NCBI GenBank assembly: GCA_964632545.1 | Contig: CAZWBQ010000005.1 | Coordinates: 21,145-85,144 of the forward strand | Source of the DNA: UBA7398 sp964632545 | Lineage (GTDB): Bacteria > Actinomycetota > Actinomycetes > Nanopelagicales > Nanopelagicaceae | Length of the DNA stretch: 64,000 bases | Direction of reading: 5' to 3' | Shown here: positions 15,542 through 24,578 of the stretch, piece by piece | Layout: the number at the start of each line of letters is the position of its first letter | Numbering within the stretch: the stretch's first letter is position 1 | Notes under the pieces: generated by a model | Databases searched by the model: none | What the model was told of the DNA's origin: nothing | The model's input: the letters and a program-made list of their open reading frames with translations, nothing else | Position numbers and translations under genes: made by a program

Positions 15542-16666
15542 ATGAGCGAGGTAAATGAGAAAGTCGCCATGTTGGGACTCACTTACGACGATGTATTGCT
15601 GCTCCCAGACGCTTCCGAAGTTGTGCCTTCTGAAGTCGATACTAAAACCCAATTAACCAAATCAATTTGGCTGGCTGTCCCATTAGTTTCGTCAGCGATG
15701 GATACTGTTACTGAATCTGCAATGGCGCTCGCCATGGCTAAAGCTGGTGGCATTGGAATTATCCATCGCAACCTTTCCGTTGCCGAGCAAGTAACGCATG
15801 TGAAGTTAGTAAAAGGCGCATCGTTAATAGTTGGCGCAGCGGTAGGTGTGGGCGATGATGGATTTGCTAGAGCTGAAGCGTTAATTGAGGCTGGGGTAGA
15901 TGTTGTTGTAGTTGACACCGCACACGGTCATCATCGTGCAGTACTTGATGCAATTTCTAGAATTAAAAATAAGTATGCAACCCAAGAAGTTATTGGTGGG
16001 AATGTTGCCACTCGTGCCGGTGCGCAAGCTTTAATAAATGCCGGTGCAGATGCGGTTAAAGTTGGCGTTGGCCCTGGATCTATTTGCACTACTCGGGTTG
16101 TCGCTGGTGTAGGCGTGCCACAAGTAACTGCAATTATGGAAGCCGCTAAAGCTTGTAAGAAAGCCGACATTCCACTAATTGCTGATGGTGGATTGCAATA
16201 TTCTGGTGACATTGCAAAAGCAATTGTCTCTGGCGCTGATTCAGTAATGCTTGGCTCGCTACTTGCAGGTTGCGATGAATCTCCCGGTGAGTTAGTGGAA
16301 ATCGACGGCCGCAAGTACAAGGCTTATCGAGGTATGGGTTCACTTGGCGCAATGCAATCACGTGGTGATAAGAAGTCATATTCAAAAGATCGATATATGC
16401 AAGACGATGTACTCTCCGAAGATAAATTAGTTCCAGAAGGAATTGAAGGAAAAGTTGCCTACCGCGGATCAGTTTCGGAAGTTGTCCACCAATTAGTTGG
16501 CGGGCTTCGTTCTGGAATGGGATATGCCGGCGCGCCAGATATCGAATCGCTCCAGAAAAACGGACGCTTAATTCAAATAACAGCGGCCGGACTGCAAGAG
16601 AGCCACCCGCATGATGTTTTAGATGTTGCTGATGCGCCAAACTATTATAAGAACGCTAAGAAATAA
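15542..16666 (+). CDS. guaB: IMP dehydrogenase lacking the CBS (Bateman) regulatory domains
   Basis: IMPDH oxidises IMP to XMP with NAD, the committed step of GMP synthesis. The barrel is complete: GLTYDDVLLLP at the start, GVGPGSICTTR with catalytic Cys182, GGLQYSGDIAKAI, and the flap region YRGMGSLGAM. The protein is only 374 residues instead of about 490 because IIHRNLSVAEQVTHV (residues 73-87) runs straight into LIVGAAVGVGDD (95-106); the two CBS domains that normally sit here are cleanly absent. CBS-less IMPDHs exist in a few bacteria and are active, but lose purine-nucleotide feedback through that module. guaB3 follows 14 bases later with a GGGGAG ribosome site. Confidence 0.95.
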   Translation: MSEVNEKVAMLGLTYDDVLLLPDASEVVPSEVDTKTQLTKSIWLAVPLVSSAMDTVTESAMALAMAKAGGIGIIHRNLSVAEQVTHVKLVKGASLIVGAAVGVGDDGFARAEALIEAGVDVVVVDTAHGHHRAVLDAISRIKNKYATQEVIGGNVATRAGAQALINAGADAVKVGVGPGSICTTRVVAGVGVPQVTAIMEAAKACKKADIPLIADGGLQYSGDIAKAIVSGADSVMLGSLLAGCDESPGELVEIDGRKYKAYRGMGSLGAMQSRGDKKSYSKDRYMQDDVLSEDKLVPEGIEGKVAYRGSVSEVVHQLVGGLRSGMGYAGAPDIESLQKNGRLIQITAAGLQESHPHDVLDVADAPNYYKNAKK

Positions 16667-16680
16667 CAGGGGAGTTAACT

Positions 16681-17793
16681 ATGGCCGACATTGAAATTGC
16701 CCCAGGAAAGCGCGCTAGGACTGCATATTCTTTTGATGACATCTCAATTGTGCCATCGCGTCGAACTCGCGAACCTGATGAGGTTTCAATTTCATGGCAA
16801 ATTGATGCATATAAATTAGCGCTTCCGATGTTGGCAGCTCCCATGGATTCTGTAGTTTCACCAGAGACTGCAATTGCAATTGGAAAATTGGGCGGGGTTG
16901 GCGTTCTTAACTTAGAAGGACTTTGGACTCGTTATGAAAATCCAATTATTCCGTTAGGTGAAATTTCTTCACTTCCAAACGATCAAGCAACTCGAAGAAT
17001 GCAAGAAATTTACCAAGCGCCAATTCGGCCAGAGTTGATCAAAGCCCGGATTGCTGAAATTCGCGCAGCAGGTGTAACTGTGGCAGCTGCACTTTCACCA
17101 GCTCGAACTGCAGAATTTCATAAAGCAGTTGTGGATGCTGGGGTTGATATTTTCGTAATTCGCGGCACCACAGTTAGCGCAGAACATGTCTCTGAAAATA
17201 CCGAACCGTTAAATTTAAAGAAATTTATTTACGAACTTGATGTTCCAGTAATTGTTGGTGGTTGCGCAACCGCATCCGGTGCCATGCATTTAATGCGCGC
17301 TGGTGCAGCTGGTGTATTAGTTGGTTTTGGTGGTGGCGCTGCGCACACTACGCGCCAAGTACTTGGAATTTCAGTACCAATGGCTTCTGCTGTTGCGGAA
17401 GTTGCTAGCGCTCGTCGCGAATATTTAGATGAATCTGGCGGTCGATATGTACATGTTATTGCTGATGGATCGGTAGGAAAAAGCGGCGACATTGCAAAAG
17501 CAATTGCATGTGGTGCGGATGCGGTAATGATGGGATCACCTCTTGCAAAAGCGGAAGAAGCTCCAGGGCGTGGTTGGCATTGGGGATCTGAAGCAACGCA
17601 TAATGAATTACCTAGAGGAACTCGAGTACATGTTGGTACTGAAGGAAAGCTTGCAGAAATTCTGCTTGGGCCATCGCATAGCGCAGACGGCTCTATGAAT
17701 TTATTCGGAGCGCTCCGTCGCGGTATGGCCACATGTGGCTACTCCGATATCAAGGAATTTCAGCGGGTAGAAGTCGTTTTAAATCGTGGCTGA
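16681..17793 (+). CDS. guaB3: GuaB3 family IMP dehydrogenase-related protein
   Basis: A 370-residue paralogue of the IMPDH/GMP reductase barrel, no CBS domains, conserved in actinobacteria directly after guaB. The phosphate-binding and Asp/Gly loops are kept (VHVIADGSVGKSGDIAKAI, ADAVMMGSPLA). Where guaB has GPGSICTTR, this protein has GGGAAHTTR: the catalytic cysteine position is His222. By that comparison the normal covalent IMPDH chemistry is not possible, so its reaction is uncertain; it could act on another ligand or regulate GuaB. It overlaps guaA by 8 bases. Confidence 0.9.
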   Translation: MADIEIAPGKRARTAYSFDDISIVPSRRTREPDEVSISWQIDAYKLALPMLAAPMDSVVSPETAIAIGKLGGVGVLNLEGLWTRYENPIIPLGEISSLPNDQATRRMQEIYQAPIRPELIKARIAEIRAAGVTVAAALSPARTAEFHKAVVDAGVDIFVIRGTTVSAEHVSENTEPLNLKKFIYELDVPVIVGGCATASGAMHLMRAGAAGVLVGFGGGAAHTTRQVLGISVPMASAVAEVASARREYLDESGGRYVHVIADGSVGKSGDIAKAIACGADAVMMGSPLAKAEEAPGRGWHWGSEATHNELPRGTRVHVGTEGKLAEILLGPSHSADGSMNLFGALRRGMATCGYSDIKEFQRVEVVLNRG

Positions 17794-19336
17794 ACGCGAA
17801 CTTGTTTTAGTTATTGATTTTGGTGCGCAATATGCGCAGTTAATTGCGCGCAGAGTTCGACAAGCAAATGTTTATAGCGAAATTATTCCTTCCCATACTG
17901 CGGTTGCAGAAATAATTTCTCGAAAACCCAAAGCGATAATTCTCTCTGGTGGCCCTTCTTCTGTTTATGAAGTGGGTGCGCCAAAGTTAGATAAAACTTT
18001 ATTCGAAAGCGGCATCCCGATTTTCGGAATCTGTTATGGATTTCAAGCAATGGCACAAGCGCTTGGTGGCGTTGTAGAAAAAACTGGTAATTCAGAATTT
18101 GGCCGTACCAATTTTAATGCAAAAAATAATTCTAAAATTCTCGCTGGCTTACCTGATTCATTTAGCGTTTGGATGAGTCACGGCGATAGCGTTGTGGCAG
18201 CTCCAAATGGATTTAGTGGAATCGGCGCAACTGCAAAAACTCCAATTGCAGCTTTTGAAAACTCAACTGGGTTGTTATCAGGCGTGCAATTCCATCCGGA
18301 AGTTCTTCATTCTGAAAATGGTCAAGCAATATTGCAAAACTGGTTGATTAATATTGTTGGTTGCAAACCAACTTGGACTTCAGAAAACATTGCTGAAGGT
18401 GAAGTTGCAAAAGTGAGAGCAATGGTTGGAGATAAGCACGCAATTTGTGGTTTATCTGGCGGTGTAGATTCCGCCGTCGCGGCTGCGATAGTTCAAAAAG
18501 CAATCGGTTCACAATTAACTTGCGTATTTGTTGATCACGGCCTTCTTCGTAAAGGTGAAGCAGAACAGGTTGAAAAAGATTTTGTTGCAGCAACCGGTGT
18601 AAAACTTAAAGTTGTAGATGCAAAAGCGCAATTTATGGCAGCGCTAAAAGGTGTAACAGACCCAGAAACTAAACGAAAAATTATTGGCCGGGAATTCATT
18701 AGAGTTTTTGAAGGTGCAGCTCGCGAAATATCGGTATCAGAAAGCGTGGATTTCTTAGTGCAAGGTACGTTATATCCAGATGTTGTGGAATCAGGTGGCG
18801 GAACTGGAACTGCGAATATCAAATCGCATCACAATGTTGGTGGTCTCCCCGATGATTTGGAGTTCACGCTAATCGAGCCACTTCGAGCCTTATTTAAAGA
18901 TGAAGTTCGCGAAGTTGGCGCAGAGTTAGGTGTGCCAGAAGCGATTGTTTGGCGCCAACCTTTTCCTGGTCCTGGTTTAGGAATTCGTATCATCGGTGAA
19001 GTTACTGAGAATTCACTAGGAATATTGCGCGACGCGGATTTCATTGCGCGAGAGGAATTACACTTGGCCGGTCTAGATCGAGAGATTTGGCAATGTCCAG
19101 TTGTATTACTTGCAGATGTAAGAAGTGTAGGAGTGGCCGGAGATGGCAGAACTTATGGTCATCCAATTGTACTTCGACCAGTTTCAAGTGAAGATGCAAT
19201 GACAGCAGATTGGTCAAGACTTCCTTACGAAGTTTTAGCCAAGATTTCAAACAGAATTACAAATGAAGTTAAAGAAGTAAACCGAGTGGTGCTAGATATA
19301 ACTAGCAAACCGCCAGGAACGATTGAGTGGGAGTGA
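17786..19336 (+). CDS. guaA: GMP synthase (glutamine-hydrolysing)
   Basis: Converts XMP to GMP with ATP and glutamine. The N-terminal class I amidotransferase domain shows GICYGFQAM (catalytic Cys) and GVQFHPE (His/Glu); the ATP-pyrophosphatase domain has GLSGGVDSAVAAA, and the C-terminal dimerisation domain ends DITSKPPGTIEWE, invariant in GuaA. Start GTG; length 516 residues is normal. Last step of the guaB-guaB3-guaA unit. Confidence 0.97.
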   Translation: MAERELVLVIDFGAQYAQLIARRVRQANVYSEIIPSHTAVAEIISRKPKAIILSGGPSSVYEVGAPKLDKTLFESGIPIFGICYGFQAMAQALGGVVEKTGNSEFGRTNFNAKNNSKILAGLPDSFSVWMSHGDSVVAAPNGFSGIGATAKTPIAAFENSTGLLSGVQFHPEVLHSENGQAILQNWLINIVGCKPTWTSENIAEGEVAKVRAMVGDKHAICGLSGGVDSAVAAAIVQKAIGSQLTCVFVDHGLLRKGEAEQVEKDFVAATGVKLKVVDAKAQFMAALKGVTDPETKRKIIGREFIRVFEGAAREISVSESVDFLVQGTLYPDVVESGGGTGTANIKSHHNVGGLPDDLEFTLIEPLRALFKDEVREVGAELGVPEAIVWRQPFPGPGLGIRIIGEVTENSLGILRDADFIAREELHLAGLDREIWQCPVVLLADVRSVGVAGDGRTYGHPIVLRPVSSEDAMTADWSRLPYEVLAKISNRITNEVKEVNRVVLDITSKPPGTIEWE

Positions 19337-19338
19337 AG

Positions 19339-19995
19339 ATGAAACGAGTAGTTACAGCAACTGTGATTACTGCATTTCTTTTAGCACCGCTGCCAGCTTT
19401 GGCTGGTTCTAAAACTGAAAAAGTTTCTGATAGTCAGATTAAATGTGCCAACACGCGCGCAGTTGCGCACGCCGCTCCTAAGGTGGTGCCGCCGAAATCG
19501 CTATTAAAGAAAACCATAAAGACCATAACATTCGTAACTAATTGCGGAAATATTGTGGTGGAGCCGCTAAATAATTTAGCGCCATTAACAGTAACTGCAA
19601 TAACTGCCTTAGCTAAGGGTGGTTTTTATAATCGCACGCTCTGCCATCGCATGATGAATGACGGTGCATACTTTTTACAATGCGGCGACCCAACGGCTTC
19701 AGGTTTTGGTGGGCCAGCTTGGCAACCCTACGCAGATGAAAACTTGCCAGTTGATGGCCCAGCAAATTACCCAGCCGGAACCGTTGCGATGGCTAATTCC
19801 GGACCAAATACAAATGGCAGCCAATTCTTTCTGGTGTACCAAGATACCCAATTTGATCCTAATTACACGATCTGGGGAAAAATTACTTCTGGATTAAATA
19901 TTGTTAAAGCTATTGGAATGGGCGGTGTTAAAGGCGGCGGTTCCGTTGGAACTCCCGCAATTAAGATTGCAATTGAAAGCGTAATTATTAATTAA
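19339..19995 (+). CDS. Secreted cyclophilin-type peptidyl-prolyl isomerase
   Basis: A 218-residue protein with an N-terminal signal peptide (MKRVVTATVITAFLLAPLPALAG) and a cyclophilin domain: FYNRTLCHRMMNDGAYFLQCGD, GTVAMANSGPNTNGSQFFLVY and FTIWGK-like NYTIWGKITSGLNIV. It would fold extracytoplasmic proteins. The catalytic Arg is kept in CHRM; the Phe-Gln pair is FLQCGD. There is no Cys at the signal cleavage point. It starts 2 bases after the guaA stop; a GTG at 19333 is another possible start. It converges with the PIG-L gene, the two ends overlapping by 4 bases. Confidence 0.88.
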   Translation: MKRVVTATVITAFLLAPLPALAGSKTEKVSDSQIKCANTRAVAHAAPKVVPPKSLLKKTIKTITFVTNCGNIVVEPLNNLAPLTVTAITALAKGGFYNRTLCHRMMNDGAYFLQCGDPTASGFGGPAWQPYADENLPVDGPANYPAGTVAMANSGPNTNGSQFFLVYQDTQFDPNYTIWGKITSGLNIVKAIGMGGVKGGGSVGTPAIKIAIESVIIN

Positions 19996-20723
19996 TTAGT
20001 ATTAACAATCTTAAATACTTCAGCTATTCGTCCTTCAGGTAAACCATTTGCCTGGGCATTCCGCTCGCCCCAAGAACGAACCATTGTTTCTAACTCGGCA
20101 TTATGTGCAGTTTGGCTAACATGCGCTTTTAAAGCTGCAATCTTCTTTGGGAATGATTCAGTAACATCAATAAAGTAATCGGGATTTGGTGAAGCCATCA
20201 CCCAAACTTCTTTTACGCGCCAAGGTTCAAAACCTTCGGCTTTTAACTCTGGAAATGCAAATGGGTTGCGGGCATCGGGATAGACCGCTTGGATGGCAGC
20301 TTCTCCTGCAGCTAAATGATCAGGGTGTGATGCGCCAATTCTTTCCCAATTTCGTTCTGGCGATTGAATAACCATGCGGTCTGGCTTTGCAATTCGAATT
20401 GCTTTCACAATGTCGCGCCGTAATTGAATTGTTGGCTCCAACCAACCATCTCGGTAATTCAAAAAAGTTATATCGGTAACGCCTAAAGCTGCACCAGCAT
20501 TTCGTTGCTCTTGTTGTCTAACGCGCGGCATCTCTTCTAACGGAACATCAGATTCTTCGCCACCTTGATCGCCATTAGTGCAGATGCAATATGAAACTTC
20601 TATGCCAGCTTCGACCCATTTTGCAATGGTGCCACCAGCACCAAAATCACAATCGTCCGGATGAGCAGTGACTACCAGGATTTTCTTGATTTCATTATCT
20701 GGCAGCGGAGTTGCAATAGTCAT
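19992..20723 (-). CDS. PIG-L family (LmbE-like) zinc deacetylase
   Basis: A 243-residue N-acetylglucosaminyl-linked deacetylase-type protein. The zinc motifs are clear: TAHPDDCDFGAGG near residue 19 and SHPDHLAAGEA near residue 130. Relatives include MshB and Mca of mycothiol metabolism and BshB. It is shorter than MshB/Mca (about 290 residues), so the exact substrate cannot be given. A GAGAGG ribosome site lies 9 bases before the ATG. Divergent from pcrA across 63 bases. Confidence 0.85.
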   Translation of the reverse strand: MTIATPLPDNEIKKILVVTAHPDDCDFGAGGTIAKWVEAGIEVSYCICTNGDQGGEESDVPLEEMPRVRQQEQRNAGAALGVTDITFLNYRDGWLEPTIQLRRDIVKAIRIAKPDRMVIQSPERNWERIGASHPDHLAAGEAAIQAVYPDARNPFAFPELKAEGFEPWRVKEVWVMASPNPDYFIDVTESFPKKIAALKAHVSQTAHNAELETMVRSWGERNAQANGLPEGRIAEVFKIVNTN

Positions 20724-20773
20724 TTGCGAATCCTCTCAGAGGAATGGAGCAGAGTCATATCAGCGCTCGCCGC

Positions 20774-20779
20774 TAGACT
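20774..20779 (+). promoter_or_regulatory. -10 box of a predicted leaderless promoter for pcrA
   Basis: TAGACT, 7 bases, then GTG at 20787. Same hexamer as in front of guaB. There is no ribosome site, which together with the conserved LLEGLNPPQ start of the protein favours the GTG over upstream codons. Confidence 0.5.
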
Positions 20780-20786
20780 CCCGTTC

Positions 20787-23009
20787 GTGCCAAGTTCTGA
20801 GCAATTACTTGAAGGGCTAAATCCGCCGCAGCAAGCAGCTGTGAAACATCAAGGTGGCCCGCTCTTGGTAATTGCTGGTGCCGGATCAGGCAAAACTCGG
20901 GTTTTAACTAGACGGATTGCTTATTTGATGGCAGCTCGCGGCGTAGCACCTTTTGAAATTCTCGCCATTACTTTTACAAATAAAGCAGCCGGCGAAATGA
21001 AAGAACGAGTCGCAGAGCTAATTGGAGATCGCGCTCGCGCAATGTGGGTCTCCACCTTTCACTCAGCGTGCGTGCGAATTCTGCGCCAAGAAGCAACACG
21101 AATTGGATTTGCCAACTCATTTACCATTTATGACCAGTCCGATAGTTTGCGGTTAATTACATTAGTTTTGCGCGATATGAATTTGGACCCAAAGCGATAT
21201 GCGCCACGCGCCGTCCAAGCAGTTATTTCTAACGCAAAAAATGAATTGATGGGACCAACGGATTTTGCAAGCGGCAGTAACAATGCATTTGAACAAGTTG
21301 TCGCTGAAGTTTATGCGGTTTACCAAAGACGTCTTGTAGATGCTAACTCTATGGATTTCGATGATCTAATTGCACGCACCGTTGATGTACTCCGCAGATT
21401 CCCAGATGCCAAGCTGCGTTACCGCAATCGGTTTAAGCATGTTCTAATTGATGAATATCAAGATACCAACCATGCCCAATATGCGCTTATCCGTGAATTG
21501 GTAGGTAATGAATTAGAAGGAATGCCACCTGCAGAACTCTGCGTTGTCGGCGATGCTGATCAATCTATCTACGGTTTTCGCGGTGCGACCATCCGAAATA
21601 TTCTGCAATTTGAAGCGGACTACCCAAACGCTTCTACTATTTTGCTGGAACAGAATTATCGGTCAACCCAGAACATTCTCTCTGCGGCAAATGCGGTTAT
21701 CGCAAAGAACGAAGCTAGAAAAGAAAAGAACCTCTGGTCTGAAGGCGGAACTGGCGCGTACTTGACTGGTTACATTGCAGAAGATGAACATGATGAAGCT
21801 GGTTTTGTTAGGGATGAAATATTCCGATTGCAACGTGAAGGAATTTCAAATCCTGGTGATACTGCAATTTTTTACCGAACTAACGCACAATCTCGAGTAT
21901 TTGAAGAGGTCTTTATGCGGGCCACGATTCCATACAAAGTTGTTGGCGGAGTTCGATTCTACGAACGCAAAGAGGTAAAGGATTTACTCGGTTATTTGAA
22001 AGTTTTACAAAATCCAAGTGACGAAGTCTCACTTCGAAGGATCATTAATACCCCAAAACGTGGCATCGGTGATCGGGCACTTGATGGCGCTGATGAAATC
22101 ATGAAGCGCGAAAGTATTTCGTTTTGGAGCGCCTTAATCCGTATAGAAGAAGCAGATTTGCCAGCACGCGCAGCTGCCGCAATTAAATCATTTGTTTCAC
22201 TTATTACCGCACTCCAAGTATTAGTAGAAGTAAATACCAAGCCATCAGTTATAGCCGCTGCGGTATTGGAACAATCTGGAATGTTAGATGAACTAAAAAA
22301 TAGTGGTGATCCACAAGATGAAGTAAGAGTTGAAAACTTAGAAGAACTGGTTGCAGTAGCAGAAGAATATGAAGAGAGCGAAGTTGAAGATGGTGAGATA
22401 ATTTCACTTGCTGGATTCTTAGAAGATGTTGCATTAGTTGCGGATTCGGATCAAATTCCTGATGGCGCAGAGCACGGCGGAGTAGTGACTTTGATGACTC
22501 TTCATACTGCAAAAGGCTTAGAGTTCCCAACCGTATTTCTTACGGGAATGGAAGAAGGAATTTTTCCGCACTCTCGATCCTTGGGAGATAAGAAAGAATT
22601 GGAAGAAGAGCGACGGCTTGCTTATGTTGGTTTAACTAGAGCACGTAAACATTTATATTTATCACGAGCTGAATATCGATCAGCTTGGGGCGCTCCAAAT
22701 TTCAATCCCGCTTCCCGCTTTCTTGATGAAATCCCAGAAGCAATAATTAAATGGAATCAAACTCCAGAAAAAACTTTTACATCTTCTCGAACAAAGAAGT
22801 TTTTATCTGCACCACCACCAAGGCCAACCGGTAAGAAGTCGGTAGTGATGGATTTAAATCCAGGCGATCGAGTAACTCATGACACTTTTGGTTTAGGGAC
22901 TGTGATAACCATCTCAGGCGAGGGCGATAAAGCCGAAGCCACGATTGATTTTGGTGGCTATGGTGAGAAACGGTTATTGCTCCGATATGCGCCAGTAGGT
23001 AAGTTATGA
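20787..23009 (+). CDS. pcrA: ATP-dependent DNA helicase PcrA/UvrD
   Basis: A superfamily 1A 3'-5' helicase for repair and conflict resolution, 740 residues. The N-terminus LLEGLNPPQQAAV is the Q-motif; Walker A GAGSGKTRVL lies at residues 31-40; LIDEYQDTN (motif II), GDADQSIYGFRGA (III), EQNYRS (IV), TLHTAKGLEFP (V) and AYVGLTRAR (VI) are all intact. The C-terminal Tudor-like tail (GDRVTHDTFGLGTVI) contacts RNA polymerase in PcrA. The protein overlaps the next gene by 4 bases. In M. tuberculosis uvrD1 also stands just before sucCD. Confidence 0.96.
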   Translation: MPSSEQLLEGLNPPQQAAVKHQGGPLLVIAGAGSGKTRVLTRRIAYLMAARGVAPFEILAITFTNKAAGEMKERVAELIGDRARAMWVSTFHSACVRILRQEATRIGFANSFTIYDQSDSLRLITLVLRDMNLDPKRYAPRAVQAVISNAKNELMGPTDFASGSNNAFEQVVAEVYAVYQRRLVDANSMDFDDLIARTVDVLRRFPDAKLRYRNRFKHVLIDEYQDTNHAQYALIRELVGNELEGMPPAELCVVGDADQSIYGFRGATIRNILQFEADYPNASTILLEQNYRSTQNILSAANAVIAKNEARKEKNLWSEGGTGAYLTGYIAEDEHDEAGFVRDEIFRLQREGISNPGDTAIFYRTNAQSRVFEEVFMRATIPYKVVGGVRFYERKEVKDLLGYLKVLQNPSDEVSLRRIINTPKRGIGDRALDGADEIMKRESISFWSALIRIEEADLPARAAAAIKSFVSLITALQVLVEVNTKPSVIAAAVLEQSGMLDELKNSGDPQDEVRVENLEELVAVAEEYEESEVEDGEIISLAGFLEDVALVADSDQIPDGAEHGGVVTLMTLHTAKGLEFPTVFLTGMEEGIFPHSRSLGDKKELEEERRLAYVGLTRARKHLYLSRAEYRSAWGAPNFNPASRFLDEIPEAIIKWNQTPEKTFTSSRTKKFLSAPPPRPTGKKSVVMDLNPGDRVTHDTFGLGTVITISGEGDKAEATIDFGGYGEKRLLLRYAPVGKL

Positions 23010-23428
23010 GCGTGTCAGATGCCGCAAAGAATTCGCCAATCAGAGTTGTGGTCGCAAAACCAGGATTAGATGGTCATGATCGCGGCGCGAAAGTAGTGGC
23101 AAGAGCGTTACGTGATGCTGGCTGCGAAGTAATTTATACCGGATTACATCAAACACCTGAGCAAATTGTTAGCACTGCAGTTCAAGAAGATGCAGATGCA
23201 ATCGGACTTTCAATTCTCTCTGGCGCACATATGTCACTATTTGCCAGAATAATTGATTTATTAAAGAGTGAAAAAGCTGATGACATAGTTTTATTCGGTG
23301 GCGGAATTATTCCGGATGCCGATATAAAATCTTTAAAAGAGATGGGCGTTTCAGAAATATTTACACCTGGTGCACCAACTGAAGAGATAGTTAAGTGGTT
23401 AAAAGGAGCAGTGCGTGGATCTATTTGA
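23006..23428 (+). CDS. Methylmalonyl-CoA mutase, small B12-binding subunit
   Basis: A stand-alone cobalamin-binding domain of 140 residues: LDGHDRG with the cobalt-ligating His24, then LSILSGAHM and LFGGGIIPD, the standard DxHxxG/SxL/GG set. Single-domain proteins of this kind pair with a separate large catalytic subunit; the only candidate here is 16 kb away at 39618. It overlaps pcrA by 4 bases (ATGA) and sucC by 14 bases. The neighbour is meaningful, since mutase makes succinyl-CoA and SucCD consumes it. Confidence 0.92.
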   Translation: MSVSDAAKNSPIRVVVAKPGLDGHDRGAKVVARALRDAGCEVIYTGLHQTPEQIVSTAVQEDADAIGLSILSGAHMSLFARIIDLLKSEKADDIVLFGGGIIPDADIKSLKEMGVSEIFTPGAPTEEIVKWLKGAVRGSI

Positions 23429-24578
23429 GTATCAGGCACGAGATTTATTTGAAGCGCACGGTGTGCCAGTCCTCAAAGGAGCAGTAGCCACAACACCCGA
23501 AGCTGCTTTCGAAGCTGCTTCATCTATGGGTGGCCGGGTAGTTGTAAAGGCTCAAGTTAAAGTCGGCGGTCGCGGTAAAGCTGGCGGCGTAAAACTAGCC
23601 GAGAGCGCTGAAGCTGCGCGCGAAATAGCAAAAGCAATTTTAGGAATGGATATTAAAGGCCACGTCGTTCATAAAGTCATGATTGCGCAAGCTGCTCCTA
23701 TTGAAAGTGAATATTATTTAGCGATTTTATTGGATCGAACCAACCGTTCATTTCTAGTAATGGCTTCAGTATCTGGCGGAATGGAAATCGAAGAAGTTGC
23801 GCATAAGACGCCGGAGAAATTAGCCAAAGTAAATATTGATCCAAACGTTGGAATATCAACCGAACTTGCACTGGAGATCGTGCGCAAAGGTGGGTTTGGC
23901 CCCGATGTTGATAAGGCAGTGGCCGAGGTATTAGTAACGCTTTGGAAGACTTTTGTAGCTGAAGATGCAACTCTGGTTGAGGTAAATCCATTAGTTAAAA
24001 CCTCAGATGGAAAAATAATTGCGCTAGATGGAAAAGTTACTTTAGATGATAATGCGATTTTCCGTCATGCCGACCATGAAGCGTTAGTAGATCACGATGC
24101 TGCAGATCCATTGGAAGCGCTCGCCAAAGCTAAAGATTTAAACTATGTGAAACTTGATGGCGAAGTAGGCATCATCGGAAATGGTGCTGGGTTAGTTATG
24201 AGCACACTCGATGTTGTTGCTTATGCAGGTGAAAAATTTGGTGGTGTTAAACCAGCTAACTTCTTAGATATTGGTGGCGGTGCTTCTGCTCAAGTTATGG
24301 CAGATGGCCTTTCGATAATTCTTGGTGATCCGGCTGTTAAAAGCGTATTTGTAAATGTATTTGGTGGCATCACTGCTTGCGATGCGGTAGCGAATGGAAT
24401 TGTGCAGGCCCTAGAAATGTTAGGTGCAAAAGCAACAAAACCAATTGTGGTTCGCTTAGATGGCAACAATGTTATTGAAGGCCGCAGAATTTTGAGCGCA
24501 GCAGCTCACCCGTTGGTACAACAGCTAGATACTATGGATGGCGCTGCAAGTCGCGCTGCAGAATTGGCGGCTAAGTAA
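23415..24578 (+). CDS. sucC: Succinyl-CoA synthetase beta subunit
   Basis: The ATP-grasp beta subunit that, with SucD, converts succinyl-CoA to succinate with nucleotide triphosphate formation. MDLFEYQARDLFEAHGVPV, KAQVKVGGRGKAGG and FVNVFGGITACD are canonical; 387 residues is normal. Start GTG with AGGAG 6 bases upstream, inside the end of the mutase gene. Its stop overlaps the sucD start (TAATG). Confidence 0.97.
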   Translation: MDLFEYQARDLFEAHGVPVLKGAVATTPEAAFEAASSMGGRVVVKAQVKVGGRGKAGGVKLAESAEAAREIAKAILGMDIKGHVVHKVMIAQAAPIESEYYLAILLDRTNRSFLVMASVSGGMEIEEVAHKTPEKLAKVNIDPNVGISTELALEIVRKGGFGPDVDKAVAEVLVTLWKTFVAEDATLVEVNPLVKTSDGKIIALDGKVTLDDNAIFRHADHEALVDHDAADPLEALAKAKDLNYVKLDGEVGIIGNGAGLVMSTLDVVAYAGEKFGGVKPANFLDIGGGASAQVMADGLSIILGDPAVKSVFVNVFGGITACDAVANGIVQALEMLGAKATKPIVVRLDGNNVIEGRRILSAAAHPLVQQLDTMDGAASRAAELAAK

